From Haplomitrium mnioides (taxonomy: Eukaryota; Marchantiophyta; Haplomitriopsida; Calobryales): a stretch of DNA of 38,630 nt. The stretch is from contig JBNGIS010020738.1 of assembly GCA_049999725.1 (NCBI GenBank), positions 83,098 to 121,727 on the forward strand, read 5' to 3'. Both the position numbers and the translations under genes were made by a program. Below are positions 10,380 through 20,643 of this stretch, in pieces. How positions within the stretch are numbered: the stretch's first letter is position 1; each line of letters opens with the position of its first letter. The notes under the pieces are model-generated. The model made no database searches and was not told the origin of the DNA. It saw only the letters and a program-made list of their open reading frames with translations.

Positions 10380-10929
10380 ACTTTGGGTGCTTTAAGATGC
10401 ATCACTTTGCACCACTATGCTCTACAAGGTCTATGATATGGTTGTGGTTGGACATAAGGGTATAACAAAAACACTTGAGTTACTACAACAATCTTACTAT
10501 TGACCAAATATTGCTAAGAATACAGAGGCGTACATACAAAGTTGTCTCACATGGTAGTAGAACAAGGAAAGTAATCAAAAGCCTACATGGCTTCTGCAAC
10601 CTCTCTCTATTTCCAATTGACAATACAAACATGTGAGCTTGGATTTGGTATGTGAACTCCCTACTATTTTTAAAGGGCATGACTCTGTGGTGGTTTTTGT
10701 TGATAAGCTAACCAAGATGATCCACTTCCAAGCCACCACTAAGATGGTAAGAGCTCTTAAGTTGGCACAACTATACTTGGAGGCATTTTTTCTCAACATA
10801 GTCTCTACTCAACAATCATTTCATATTGAAGTATTCAATTCACCAGTTTGTTTGGAAGAGCCTTTTTTCATCCTTCAAGACTAAATTAGCCATGTCTATG
10901 GCACATCATCTCAAATCAGATGGTCAAAC
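10380..10929 (+). pseudogene. Integrase relic, left part, interrupted by 13.3-kb insertion
   Basis: A decayed zinc-binding part (VGHKGITKTLELLQQSYY) is followed by HVSLDLVCELPTIFKGHDSVVVFVDKLTKMIHF, the first catalytic-Asp segment of a retroviral-type integrase. Frameshifts follow. The last codons before the insertion encode SDGQT, and the reading continues on the far side at 24271 with RVNRTIEDM, so the insertion struck next to the catalytic Glu motif. One copy of the CAAAC target duplication is at the end. Confidence 0.85.
10925..10929 (+). repeat. Target-site duplication, left copy (CAAAC)
   Basis: CAAAC immediately precedes the TGTCGG start of the left LTR, and the same five bases follow the right LTR at 24266-24270. 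Five bases is the usual target duplication of Ty3/gypsy integrases. Confidence 0.95.
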
Positions 10930-11488
10930 TGTCGGTCGGGTGTGTTTGAGTTTTTTTTTTTTTTTGTGATTACTGAGCTTTTAGCCTGGTTAAGTCCTTC
11001 AGTTTGTATTAGTCATTTGCATTCCATTATATTTTATTGTTTTATTATCAATATTCCATCCTCCCCCTCTCTTCTCTCCTTTCTCTTCCTTTTCTTTTTT
11101 TCTTTCCCCAGTGGATGTCATGAATCATGCAAGGCATGGAGGAGCCCTGTGAAATCAAGAGGGTCGGATGAGAATGCAAGCAGGTTGTGCAAACAGACTC
11201 GCAAGAAAGCAAGAGGGAAGCCAGGCGGGGTGATCAAAAGCAAGGAAGGGAAATTCCAGGTCCAAGAAGGAAGGCAAGCAACTGGGAAGAGGGCCACATG
11301 AAGCTGGGCAGATCGCAGATGGGGAAGCTGGCATAATGCTAGCGGATCGAGCAAGAGATTGCATGGGAGCTACAAATCCAGTGGGGGCACAAGGAGGCGA
11401 GGAGGAGGACAGTCAGGATTCGTGTAGAGGGCCATTGAGCGAGCGGGCCTGAAGTCGCAGTAATGTGAAGAATCGCCTAGCGGCAACG

Positions 11489-11498
11489 NNNNNNNNNN
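11489..11498. other. Assembly gap of 10 N, probably an unmerged overlap
   Basis: The gap is flanked on both sides by the same 13 bases, CCTAGCGGCAACG. The other LTR has a single copy of the corresponding site with no insertion (around 21186-21202), so the N run probably replaces nothing and the flanks overlap. Confidence 0.7.
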
Positions 11499-12100
11499 CC
11501 TAGCGGCAACGAACGACTTACAAAGGAGGATGCTGCGTGTGAAGCCAGGTAGAGAGAAGGCAACTATGTGAAATCTGAGGACGAGGCCCTGCAATGGGTT
11601 GCCCAGTTGAGAAGAGAGGGAAGCCTCTTTGGAATCTGAAGTCGACTGCGAAAATTGAACAAGAGGAGGAAGATCCCTGCGAGGAATCAAACTGAAGGAA
11701 GAAAGGTCCGAGGAACCCGAAAGATGGATCGAAACTGAGTCATATGACGTGGGGAGCCCTAGCTAAAAGGGTTCCAACTGGAGCTCCGTGGTGGGGAGCT
11801 CCAATCAAAAGGGTTCCGACTAGAGACCCAAAGTGGAGTCTCTAGTTAAAAGGGATCCATTCTGAGGTGTTTGACGGGTCGTAAGCTAAAGCTTGAAGGA
11901 CAAAACAGGGATACGTGATGCGGTGACTGATGAAAAGGTGACTTATCACCATTCTACGACATGGAGGATTGTTGGGGAAGGACAAATATGAGGCAAAGCT
12001 TGAAGGATGAAGCGACGACTCATCATGATCTTAGAGTGATTGCGGAAGTCGAAACTAGAAGTTCGAAAGGTCGAACTAGAGGCTTGGAGGAATCCGCGGG

Positions 12101-12640
12101 GTGCTTCGGAAGGTACGCTTTGAAAGGGTCCGCGGGATCTATCGGATGGTCAACTTCGGAACAAAGGGCCGCAGCGGTCCAACTTCCACCTTACAGGCAG
12201 CGGCGGACGGCGTGCTTCGGAAACGTGGCAGCTTGTGGGAGTTCGGGGCGCTTCGGAAACGTGGCGGCTTGCGGGAGTCTGTGGGGCGCTTTGAAAACGT
12301 GGCGGCTTGTGAGAATATGTGGTGTGCTTCGGAAGGTACGCTTTGGAAGGGTCTGCAGGATCCATCAGACGGTCAACTTTGGAACAGAGGGCTGCGGCGG
12401 TCCAACTTCCACCTTGTGGGCGGCGGTGGACAGCGCGCTTCGAAAACGTGTCGGCTTGCGAGAGTCTGTGGGGCACTTCGAAAAAGTGGCGGGTTGCGGG
12501 AGTCTGTGGGGCGCTTGGGAAACGTGGCGGCTTGCGAGAGTCCGTGGGGCGCTTCAGAAACGTGGCGGCTTGCGGGAGTTTGTAGGGCACTTCGGAAATG
12601 TGGCAGCTTGAGAAAAGTCTGCAGGGATCTTCGAACACAT
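12101..12640 (+). repeat. 38-base tandem array within a 223-base higher-order repeat, left LTR
   Basis: The 38-base unit is built on GCGCTTCGGAAACGTGGCGG followed by CTTGCGGGAGTCTGTGGG; starts at 12248 and 12286 show the exact step. Two runs of it are each preceded by a longer module beginning GTGCTTCGGAAGGTACGCTT, at 12101 and 12324, 223 bases apart. The array is GC-rich and CpG-rich compared with the rest of the window. Because 38 leaves remainder 2 on division by 3, successive units pass through all three frames, which explains the similar peptides in three overlapping open frames. Confidence 0.9.
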
Positions 12641-14562
12641 GGTAGCAAGGAAACAACTGAAGGAAAATTGCGGATCAGCCTACGAGATACGTCGAGTAGC
12701 CAATCTGCGGTGTTGATCAACGAACCCAACACTCTTTGGGCAATTCTTTTTGGATCTCTCTGCAGAAAGACCTCTCCGACCACTGACTTCAGGTCTATGC
12801 TCAACTTACTATTTTGAAGCGATTGGATCGGCGACTGCTATGGGTTTACTAATGTGGCCAACGGTGAGGCAATCACAGGTAGGAGCTCTTCAAGTGTGAC
12901 CATTGGGGATCCGCGGAAGGCCCAGAAAATTCCATCATCAGCCTTCTCCGAAGTTGTCCTCCCCTGACCTAGAAGGCATCCGATATGACCATTAATCGAA
13001 ATGGTCCTCAACCATACTGCCAGGTGTCACCTTACCAAGAAGCGGTTGTTAATGAGAAAAATGACCAAGTCCAGCGAGGGGAAAAGAAGCAATCTTGATC
13101 AAGAAAGACGGGAGGAACACGTGCCTGCGAGGGGGTATAGAAGGGATCACTGCGACGATTGAAGGGTTGATAAAGATGCAAAATTGAGTTGTGAAAGTAA
13201 GCTCGAGGAGGAAAACGCAGCGAGTGAGAGAGGAGGGCATTCCGGGAAGGATTCACATGAGGCAAGTGGACTCGTGCAAGGGGACCAGTGGGGGTGGAGT
13301 TGGACTAGAGGGGCGTTGAGAATCGCTGAGCGAGGAGCTCTAGAGTCTTAGGCGATCCAGGTGGACTAGCATTTGGAGGTGTATCGCTACTTGAAGCTGA
13401 AGGGGATTCTTTTGGTCTTGAATTCGTGAGAGGCTACCAAGGGGGATCTTGGGGTCGTCTCAACATTGTCTGTGCAGGAGCATCAATCCTAGGGGCGCTC
13501 AAGGGCGTTTTTGGTCAAATTTCTCAAGTGGAGTCTAGGGAGGAGTGGTTGTGTTAGTGCCCGCGCACTGCAGAGAGGATCCATTCGAGACTCAAGGTGG
13601 AGTGGGTGGGCAGCAGTCGAGGGGGCTATCTTCCAAAGTTGGAAGTTAAAGAAATCCTCTTCCGAGCATGAGGAAGTAAATTCAGGGCTTCTCGCGAGGG
13701 AAGTTGAAAAACTATCTGGATGAGAGTGCGTAGGTGAAGAATTTGAAGAAGGCGGGAGTTGTTGATTAGAGCTGAAGGAAAGTTTGGAGAAAAGCTTGGT
13801 TCTTGAGACGTGGGAAGGCCTCCAATGTTGGCCGGGCAGGGTGCATGTATAAGTGTATCTATGTGCATGTGTATGGTTAGATTTGTGTTCTGTTTGTAGT
13901 TCTGTGAAGTTCTTAGTATTTCGAGTACCTGCATTTCACTTGTCAGATCTTGGGGACAGCTTGGGAAGGGGAAGTCAGGACTAATAGCATTGTATTGTGA
14001 TATTCGGATGCTGGGACTTGTTTCCCTTTGTACACAAGGTGATTGGGTCCAGTTGTGGACTCCATAAGTATATTTTGGAATTTACTCAGCAACGTATCAG
14101 TCCACCTGTATGTGCCCTTGAGAAGTGAATGTGAATGAGCAGGTTTGTTGCTGAAGCAATTGTTGGCTTGTGGCAAGGACTGTGAGACAAAGAGGAATCA
14201 CTTAAGGCCCCCAAGAGAGGATTTGCAAAGAGGCCATTGCATACACGAACCAGTTGCCCTATTTTATCTGCCCCTGCCTTCCAAGTGGCACATTCTGAGG
14301 TTAAGACCTAAAGAAGGGGTGTGACTTGTATCTGTGGGCATTGGAGGAAAGTGTGATGGTAGTTGTGTGCATGCATATGTCGTGCTTGGGTGTTGTGAGG
14401 TGTTGTGGTAGTCACTCCCGAGCTAGTAAGTAGGAGTTGGGGCCAATTTGGTGCAAAGCCCCTCTCATAAAAGGTTCCGAAACACTAGTCAGCCCTTAAG
14501 TGGGTGTAAATCGGTCGAAAAAGAGTTAAAGCTCCGACCACATGGCTGACATGCATTTTTTT

Positions 14563-14580
14563 TGGCAATCACGGCGAGAC
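14563..14580 (+). promoter_or_regulatory. Candidate primer binding site of 13.3-kb element
   Basis: TGGCAATCACGGCGAGAC begins with the required TGG, 11 bases after the end of the left LTR. The spacer (TGCATTTTTTT) is like the one in the left minus-strand element (TGTGATTTCT). I cannot match it to a familiar plant tRNA 3' end; it is not the common initiator-Met or Asp type. It may be mutated or use another tRNA. Confidence 0.5.
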
Positions 14581-14797
14581 AAAAGAGTTCTGGAAAGCCA
14601 CCTTGCAGTAATTTGTTGAGTAAATAGTGTAGCAAGGAAAACAAATCTGGAATTCTGGGAGCAGCCTAACACCAGAAGTGGAAGGAGATCATCCAAGGAG
14701 GTTGTTTGGTTCGAATAAAGGAGGGATCTCGCTCTGAAGTGGAAGAAGCTTGGAAAGGGCGTCCAAAGCTTCATGTGCCATACCATCCACCCCCTCA

Positions 14798-16741
14798 ATG
14801 GCCAATGTAGGGCATGTGACACAAAGGTCCCGGTTCACATACAAAACATTCCGGGGATCTACTAGACAGGATCCAGATGAGTGGTTGGATGAGTTCGATG
14901 GCATAGCCTATGCAAATGGGGAGAACCTCATCAAGAAGGCCATTCTCCCTGGGGTGTTAAAAGGGGAGGCTGGTCCTTGGTACCAGACTCTACCAGAGGC
15001 CACCAATAGGAATTGGGACACTTTCAAGACAGCCTTCCTAGAGGAATTCAGGCAGATAGGTGGGGAGTCTGAGGCCTTAATCAAGATAGGCCAAATGGAG
15101 ATGAAGAAAAACGAATCAGTGCGGAAGTTTCTGCAACATTTCCAAAGGATGGCTCGGAAGATTAACCCGCCTACATCGTATGGGATGCTTACCTCCTAGT
15201 TTGTTTCGGCCCTGCCTAGAAGTCTAGGGGCCTGGGTGAGGAGGTCCAAACCCACATGCCTTGAGCAAGCAGTGGAAGAAGCCCAGTCCTATATTAAAGC
15301 TGAAGTGGCAAGCTCAAAGAGGAAGTCGAAAAGGAGGAATGAGTCTGACAGTCCCTCATAGAGTTCTAGTCAAGAAGATAGCTCTGACGCTAGTTCCTCT
15401 TCAGAGTCTGAATCGAAGAGCGAGAGTAGCACAGAGAGCTCAGAGGATGAACAGTCCCACAAGAGGCGAAAGAAGAAAGGGAGCAAAAAGAAAAGCAAGG
15501 CCAAAGAGAAGAGGGCCAAAAAACATGACAGGCACAAGGAGGCCAAGGAGAGGAAGGCCTACCGGTCCCATAATAGAGGCGTTGGGGGAGAGACCACTAG
15601 AAGAAGGGGGGTGAAAGACCCCATGGAGGAGATTAATGCGAAATTGGAAGCCATGACGATCCATTTTGCAGGTCTGAAACCTGAGGAGAAAAAAGTGTTA
15701 ACACGGAGGGCGCATGTCTGGTGCGTGAAGTGCAGAACCTATGGGCACTCTGCCCAAGAATGCCTCTTGGATGGGACGCCTGTTCATTATGTAAGGGAGG
15801 ATCCACTTGAGTGGTACCATCAGGAGGTGGAATATGTACAGGAGGAGCCACCCGAGCTCGTGTACCAAGTGGTCTGCTAGCCTCGACCGATGGCAAGTAG
15901 ACCGATCAAAATGGTGCCTAGCCAATCAGCAACATGAGGGCACGCACGGCCAAAAGGGTCAAGGATCGGTCCGAACCGGACCAAGGTGATGGTATGCTGG
16001 AACTGTGGGCAGCTAGGCCACATTTCCCCTAATTGTCTGGAGCCCAAGAAGCAAGGGTATGGCATGCCGCCGCTACTATGTACCAGTTGCAAAAAGGAAG
16101 GGCATCTGGCCAATAATTGCCCCCATCCCAAAAGGCAGGAGTTGCCTCCCAACCCGATCCAGCAGGCACCTCCGCTAGCGGCAGTCAACTTGGTGACCAC
16201 CTCATGAGAGCATGGGGTAGAATTTCCAAAAGTGGAGACGCCAGTGGAGGAGGACTACTACCGAGTGGCCACTAGGGCAATAGCTAGGGCCAAGGAAAAG
16301 GGAAAGGCCAAGTACGCTCGGAAGAAGGAGAGGACTAGGAACGTGCTCCCCACTGAGGAGGACTCGGATTACAAGAGGGAGCACCCTAAGTTATTCTATC
16401 CGAAGCAGGAGGAAGAAGTGAAGAATCAGCTAGAAGCCTTGGAGGCGGTGGAAGCACAACAAGCGGCGGAGAAGACCATGCGGGAAGTCAATCGCACAAA
16501 TGCCGCTGAGCAGGCCAAACAAGACCCTACGCCCCAGACACCACCCAACACTTGCGTGTCTTACAGCATCCAGAGGGATGTCAGGGATTGCCCGATCACT
16601 GCGACAGTAGGTCAGTTGATCAGGAACAACCCTATATACAAGAGGCAGCTCCGGGAGCTACTCATGGGCGCCAAGAGGAAAAGAAAGCTCCCCACGGTGG
16701 GCACCACCGCCGACTTAAGGATGATCTGCAAGGATAAATGA
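14798..16741 (+). pseudogene. gag of 13.3-kb element, three zinc knuckles
   Basis: From ATG 14798 one frame runs through a Gag capsid core (DPDEWLDEFDGIAYANGE, GPWYQTLPEATN, NWDTFKTAFLEEFRQIGG), then a Ser/Glu-rich acidic and Lys-rich basic stretch (15361-15560). Three CX2CX4HX4C nucleocapsid knuckles follow: CVKCRTYGHSAQEC (15722-15763), CWNCGQLGHISPNC (15995-16036) and CTSCKKEGHLANNC (16079-16120). The end is a Glu/Lys/Ala-rich, probably coiled-coil segment (16232-16741). Five in-frame stops interrupt it at 15197, 15358, 15878, about 15935 and about 16205, before the stop at 16739, yet the frame is not shifted. The frame opened earlier at a TTG (14750), but ATG 14798 is the first ATG. Most plant Ty3/gypsy Gags have one or two knuckles. 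Confidence 0.9.
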
Positions 16742-17292
16742 GCTCCAGAGATAGACATCTAGATTGTAGGGTGTACTTTGTCCTTGGTGCTTGTAGATGG
16801 AGGGGCGAGAGTAAACATCATGGTGGAGGAGACCGCCCACTGACTTGGTTTTACTTTCCAACCAACTGAGAGGATTATGCGGTTGGCTGATGGGTCTAGG
16901 GTTAAGCCCTTGGGAGCCTTGCTGAAGGTACCAACTTGGATTGGGAGGAAGGAGTTTGCCTTGAACTACCTGTTATGAGGCCGGCCAAGAGTTCCCCATA
17001 CCTTGTTTTAATCGGAAGGCCCTGGCTATATGGTGCCAAGGTAATGCACAATTGGAGGGACTCCACATTAGTGTTCGGGCTCGGCAGGACCGTGGTGCAT
17101 TACGGACCTGTCCCCCATGAGGGAGAGACCACAGAGGACAAGGAATATGACACAAAGTGGTCGATGGAAGAGGAGTCGAAGGACGAGGACACTTACTGGT
17201 TGAAACTGGTGAGTGACATGACGAAGGCAAACTTTTTGGGCAAGGCTGAAACCAAAGTAAACCAATTGGAGACCTCTATCTTAGGGGTTTAG
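16742..17292 (+). pseudogene. Aspartic protease region of 13.3-kb element
   Basis: It continues the gag frame. LSLVLVDGGARVNIM holds the catalytic loop (D-G-G-A, a form seen in plant Ty3/gypsy proteases), followed by GFTFQPTERIMRLADGS. A frameshift near 16970 moves the reading to another frame, where SSPYLVLIGRPWLYGAKVMHNW forms the C-terminal strand of the retropepsin. Stops occur at TAG about 16759, TGA about 16841, TGA about 16976 and TAG 17290. Gag and pol were probably one continuous frame in the ancestor, since protease follows gag without a shift. Confidence 0.85.
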
Positions 17293-17316
17293 GACACGAA
17301 AGAAGCCAGGTCAGGA

Positions 17317-18905
17317 GTGTCAACCCTCAGCTCTGGATCTGACCTAAAAGAGGAGTCAGAGGCATCCACATCTACCCATGAAACTGAGCTAAAAGGGGAG
17401 TCGACTGTAGCTATCATCTCGGAGGAGGAGGATCACTTAAGGGGGACGAGGGAGCATGACAAGAAGCCTATTGTAGGTGGCCAACAGCTCGCCCACTTGG
17501 AGTCAGACTGTGACTCCACGAACATGAACAAGGTGGAGGTCATCAAGGCGGAGCAGTACCGAGAGATAACGGTCCCCGGTGGGAGGACATTCCAGCTTGG
17601 ATTCGTCTTAAGTAGGGGAGCTGATAGAGCCTTCATGCAGACCCTGAGGAATTTTAGTGACGTATTTCCATGGAGCCATACAGACATGAAGGGAGTGCCT
17701 AGAGAGCTAGGGGAGCACAGAATTGATTTGCAAGACAATGCTACCCCCGTAAGGCAGCAATAGTACAGAATGAACCCACGCTTCTCTCTATTGGTTAAAG
17801 AGGAGGTGGACAAGAGGCAAGGTTTATATATCTTGTTCTGAACAGCGAATGGGTGCCCTCTCTGGTGGTGGTGCCGAAGAAGGCGAGCTTGGACGGGAAA
17901 CCAAACATCATGGTTTGCCAAGACTTCCGCAAGCTGAATGCGACAACCAAAAAGGACCACTACCCTCTACCTTTCACTAATGGTGTGTTGGACATGGTGG
18001 CGGGCCAAGAGGTTTACAGTTTCATGGATGGGTACTCCGGATACAATAAGGTGTGGATACAGGAGGAGGACCAACTAAAAACCGCTTTCACGATGGAGTG
18101 GGGAGTGTTTGCCTTTCGAAGAATGCCATTTGGTCTCTGTAACGCCCTGGGTACATTCCAGAGGTTAATGATGAATATGTTTCGGGACTACCTCAAAAAG
18201 TTTCTAGAGATCTTCATAGACGACTTTGTGGTGTATGGCAAAGTAAAAGATCATGAGGAGCATGTGCGACTTACATTTCAGCGTTGCAGGGAAACAGGGC
18301 TGCGACTGCACCTGAGAAAATGCTTCTTTGCAATAAGGGAAGGGATACTACTGGGGCATAGGGTCTCCAGCCAAGGAATTGCCGTGGACTAGGAAAAAGT
18401 GGTCGTTTGGCTGGGTGTGGCATTTCCAACGTGCCTGGTGGAGGTGCAGGGATTCCTGGGCTATGTGGGCTACTACAGGAGGTTCATCCCAAAATTTGCC
18501 CTAGTAGCTTACCACCTAATTGAGATGGTGAAGAGGGGCAGTGATTTTGAGCCAACTAAGCATAGGAGATCTAGCTTTAATGAGCTCAAGAGGCGATTGG
18601 CCAACGCGCCTACCATAGCACCCCCAAACTGGACCAAGGAGTTCCACATGATGGTGGATGTTTCAGGCTTCTGTGTGGGAGCAGTGCTGAGCCAGCTCAA
18701 TGAGGAAGGGAGGGACCACCCGATCTACTTTGCCATTAAGCTCCTCTCAGCGACAGAAAAGAATTACTTGCCCACCGATCGTAAGGCCCTGGGGATAATC
18801 TACTCGTTGAAGAAATTCCGACACTACTTGTTGCATTACAAGGTGGTGTTTCACACTGATGATGATGCCTTGAAATACATGGTCAACAAGCTAGACCCCT
18901 GACGC
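17317..18905 (+). pseudogene. Reverse transcriptase and RNase H of 13.3-kb element
   Basis: An acidic linker (17317-17520) precedes FSDVFPWSHTDMKGVP, the usual start of the domain. After a frameshift between 17763 and 17853 come SLVVVPKK, NIMVCQDFRKLNATTKKDHYPLP, SFMDGYSGYNKV, MPFGLCNALGTFQRLM and the catalytic IFIDDFVVYG (Asp codons 18219-18224). TAG at 18390 interrupts before FLGYVGYYRRFIPKFA. RNase H follows with the first Asp in MMVDVSGF (18657) and Asp in HTDDDALKYM (18858). In the Glu region, TDRKAL stands where T-E-R-E-A-L is usual, so the catalytic Glu is Lys (18783-18785). The stop at 18900 is followed by a shift into the integrase frame. Confidence 0.93.
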
Positions 18906-18910
18906 AGAGA

Positions 18911-20346
18911 GTGGCAAGGTGGATGTTGTTGCTCCAAGAGTTTGACTTTGAGGTGCGGATCAAGCTGGGGAAGAGACACCAAAATGCCGACTTCTTCTCG
19001 AGGATTGAGGGGCAGCCGAGCCAAGAGGGAGTGGGGGACACTTTCTTGGATGAGGACTTGTTCCACATCATGGAAGGGAGACCCACAGAATATGGGGACA
19101 TCATTGGGTTCCTCTTGATGGCAAGGATCCCCCTAGGGCGCACCCCAGAACAAGCAGCAGTGTTTCTCAGAAAGGTGAGGCCCTTTCTCATGATCAAAGG
19201 AACGCTGCATAGGCAGGGCATGGACGGGCAGATACGCAGGTGTCTGGAGAAAGACCAATCCACAGTGGTGATGCAAGCCATGCACGAGGAAGAGGCCGGT
19301 GGTCATTTTGCAGCAGAAACCACCATCCGGAAGATTGTGGACGCTAAATATTGGTGGCCCACCTTGCATAGGGATGTCTATTTCTTTGTAAAAAGGTGTG
19401 ATGCCTGTCAGCGGACTGGGAAACCGGCACCAGCATACCACCATCCCCTAGTGCCGATCATTCCCTTGGCCCCATTCGAGAAGTGGGGAATTGACTTCAT
19501 TGGGCTCATGACTCCATCCACGAGGCGTGGGAACAGGTACATTCTGCTTTCTATTGACTATGCCACCAAGTGGGTGGAGGCTAGGGCAACCATGAAGGAC
19601 GACGCGCTGACGGTGGCTCAATTCCTCTACGAGCAGATCTTTACCTGATTCGGAGCACCGCTGGAGTTGGTGAGTGACCAAGGCACACATTCTGTTAATC
19701 AGGTCATTGGTGAGCTCACAATGAGGTATCTAGTCAAGCATCGGAAAACCACAGCCTATCACCCTAAGGCAAATGGGTTAACAGAGAGGGCCAACGGAAT
19801 TATGGGCAAAATTCTAAACAAGACAGTGGCAGCCAATAAGGTGGGCTGGGATCTGAAGCTGCTAACCGCCACCCATGCATGTAACCTAGCCTACAAGACC
19901 ACCATAGGCTACTGCCTTTACTTCCTGGTCTTTGGACAGCACTCGCTGGTCCTAGTGGAGTTTGAAGTCCCAACAACTCAGGTGACAGTGGAAGAGAGAA
20001 TGACGGAGGGCCCAAGCCAAATGGAAAGGGTACACCAGCTAGAAGCCTTGGAAGAGATCAAGGCAGGGGCGCACAAGAGGCTGGAACATCAACAGCAACT
20101 GACCAAGAAGCAACATAACAAGAAGTTGCGGCTAGTCGACTTCAAAGGTGGGGATTTGGTGTTGCTCTATGACATCAGGTTTTGCACTTTCTTGGGAAGC
20201 TGCATACCCGGTGCATGGGGCCCTACCTAGTGAAAGTGCTTCACGACAATGGGTCAGTAGAGTTGAGCACAGTGACCGGGGCACACCTTCCCAATCGGGT
20301 CCATTATGACCGGCTCAAGCGGTATTACCACCATGAGGACCAATGA
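18911..20346 (+). pseudogene. Integrase of 13.3-kb element
   Basis: The frame opens with the tail of RNase H (FDFEVRIKLGKRHQNADFFSR). The zinc-binding HHCC domain has His at 19283 and 19304 and Cys in CDAC (19397-19408). The catalytic triad is complete: Asp in WGIDFIG (19493), Asp in VSDQGTH (19676) and Glu in NGLTERANG (19784), with exactly 35 residues between the second Asp and the Glu. TGA at 19646-19648 sits where family members have Arg (T-R-F-G-A-P), so it is a CGA to TGA change. A frameshift at about 20190-20215 leads into the C-terminal GPY/F-type module (GPYLVKVLHDNGSVEL, 20218-20346). Integrase inserts the element cDNA. No chromodomain follows. Confidence 0.93.
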
Positions 20347-20630
20347 GGGAGGCTACCGCCATGTACAGCGGGCGTGGGAGTTCTTGTACATATGTATGAT
20401 TAGAGTTGGCATGTGTGGGCGTACCACTGTCCGGCAGGGGAGTGAAGGTGCTAGGTATAGGAGTTTGGTGTTAGGTGTGTTTGTTCGTGTCGGCATGTGG
20501 TGTGAGTGGTGCGTGATATGGCGGCTAGGTTGACTAAAGGGCATCCAGCCATGAAGGTCAAAGCGGCGGCCACAGAGGAGCCCAAGAAGGTCAGTAGGAG
20601 GAAGGGTGTTTGCGAGGTCACTGCACAATT
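20347..20630 (+). other. Non-coding spacer between pol and polypurine tract
   Basis: About 280 bases after the pol stop, G-rich, with GTGTGGGCG and TGTTCGTGTCGG stretches but no recognisable protein. Short frames (20306-20533) have no family resemblance. Confidence 0.6.
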
Positions 20631-20640
20631 AAAAGGGGAG
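20631..20640 (+). promoter_or_regulatory. Polypurine tract (AAAAGGGGAG)
   Basis: A ten-base purine run lies three bases before the TGTCGG start of the right LTR. This is the plus-strand primer site expected at the 3' end of an LTR element. Confidence 0.9.
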
Positions 20641-20643
20641 TTA

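Larger units (their letters stand above)
10930..14551 (+). repeat. Left LTR, 3622 bases including one 10-N gap
   Basis: It starts TGTCGGTCGGG and ends ...GGCTGACA. It contains a T run near 10952, a pyrimidine-rich tract at 11045-11108 that could act as a plant Y-patch promoter element, a GC-rich tandem array at 12101-12640, and a long 3' part with no recognisable gene. It is much longer than most plant LTRs (0.3-2 kb). Open frames at 11961-12611 and 12101-12817 come from the tandem array and do not resemble proteins. Confidence 0.95.

Noticed and set aside
11961-12817. Two long overlapping open frames (216 and 238 codons) in the left LTR as possible genes
   Set aside because: Their peptides are translations of the 38-base tandem repeat in rotating frames, and the right LTR does not preserve the same frames. 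Repeat content explains the openness.
15261-15614. Plus-strand Arg/Pro-rich frame of 117 codons
   Set aside because: It is an out-of-frame reading of the Ser/Glu/Lys-rich gag segment, which is better supported in the gag frame.
17433-17960. Minus-strand frame of 175 codons
   Set aside because: Shadow of the reverse transcriptase region on the opposite strand, where family motifs are clear.
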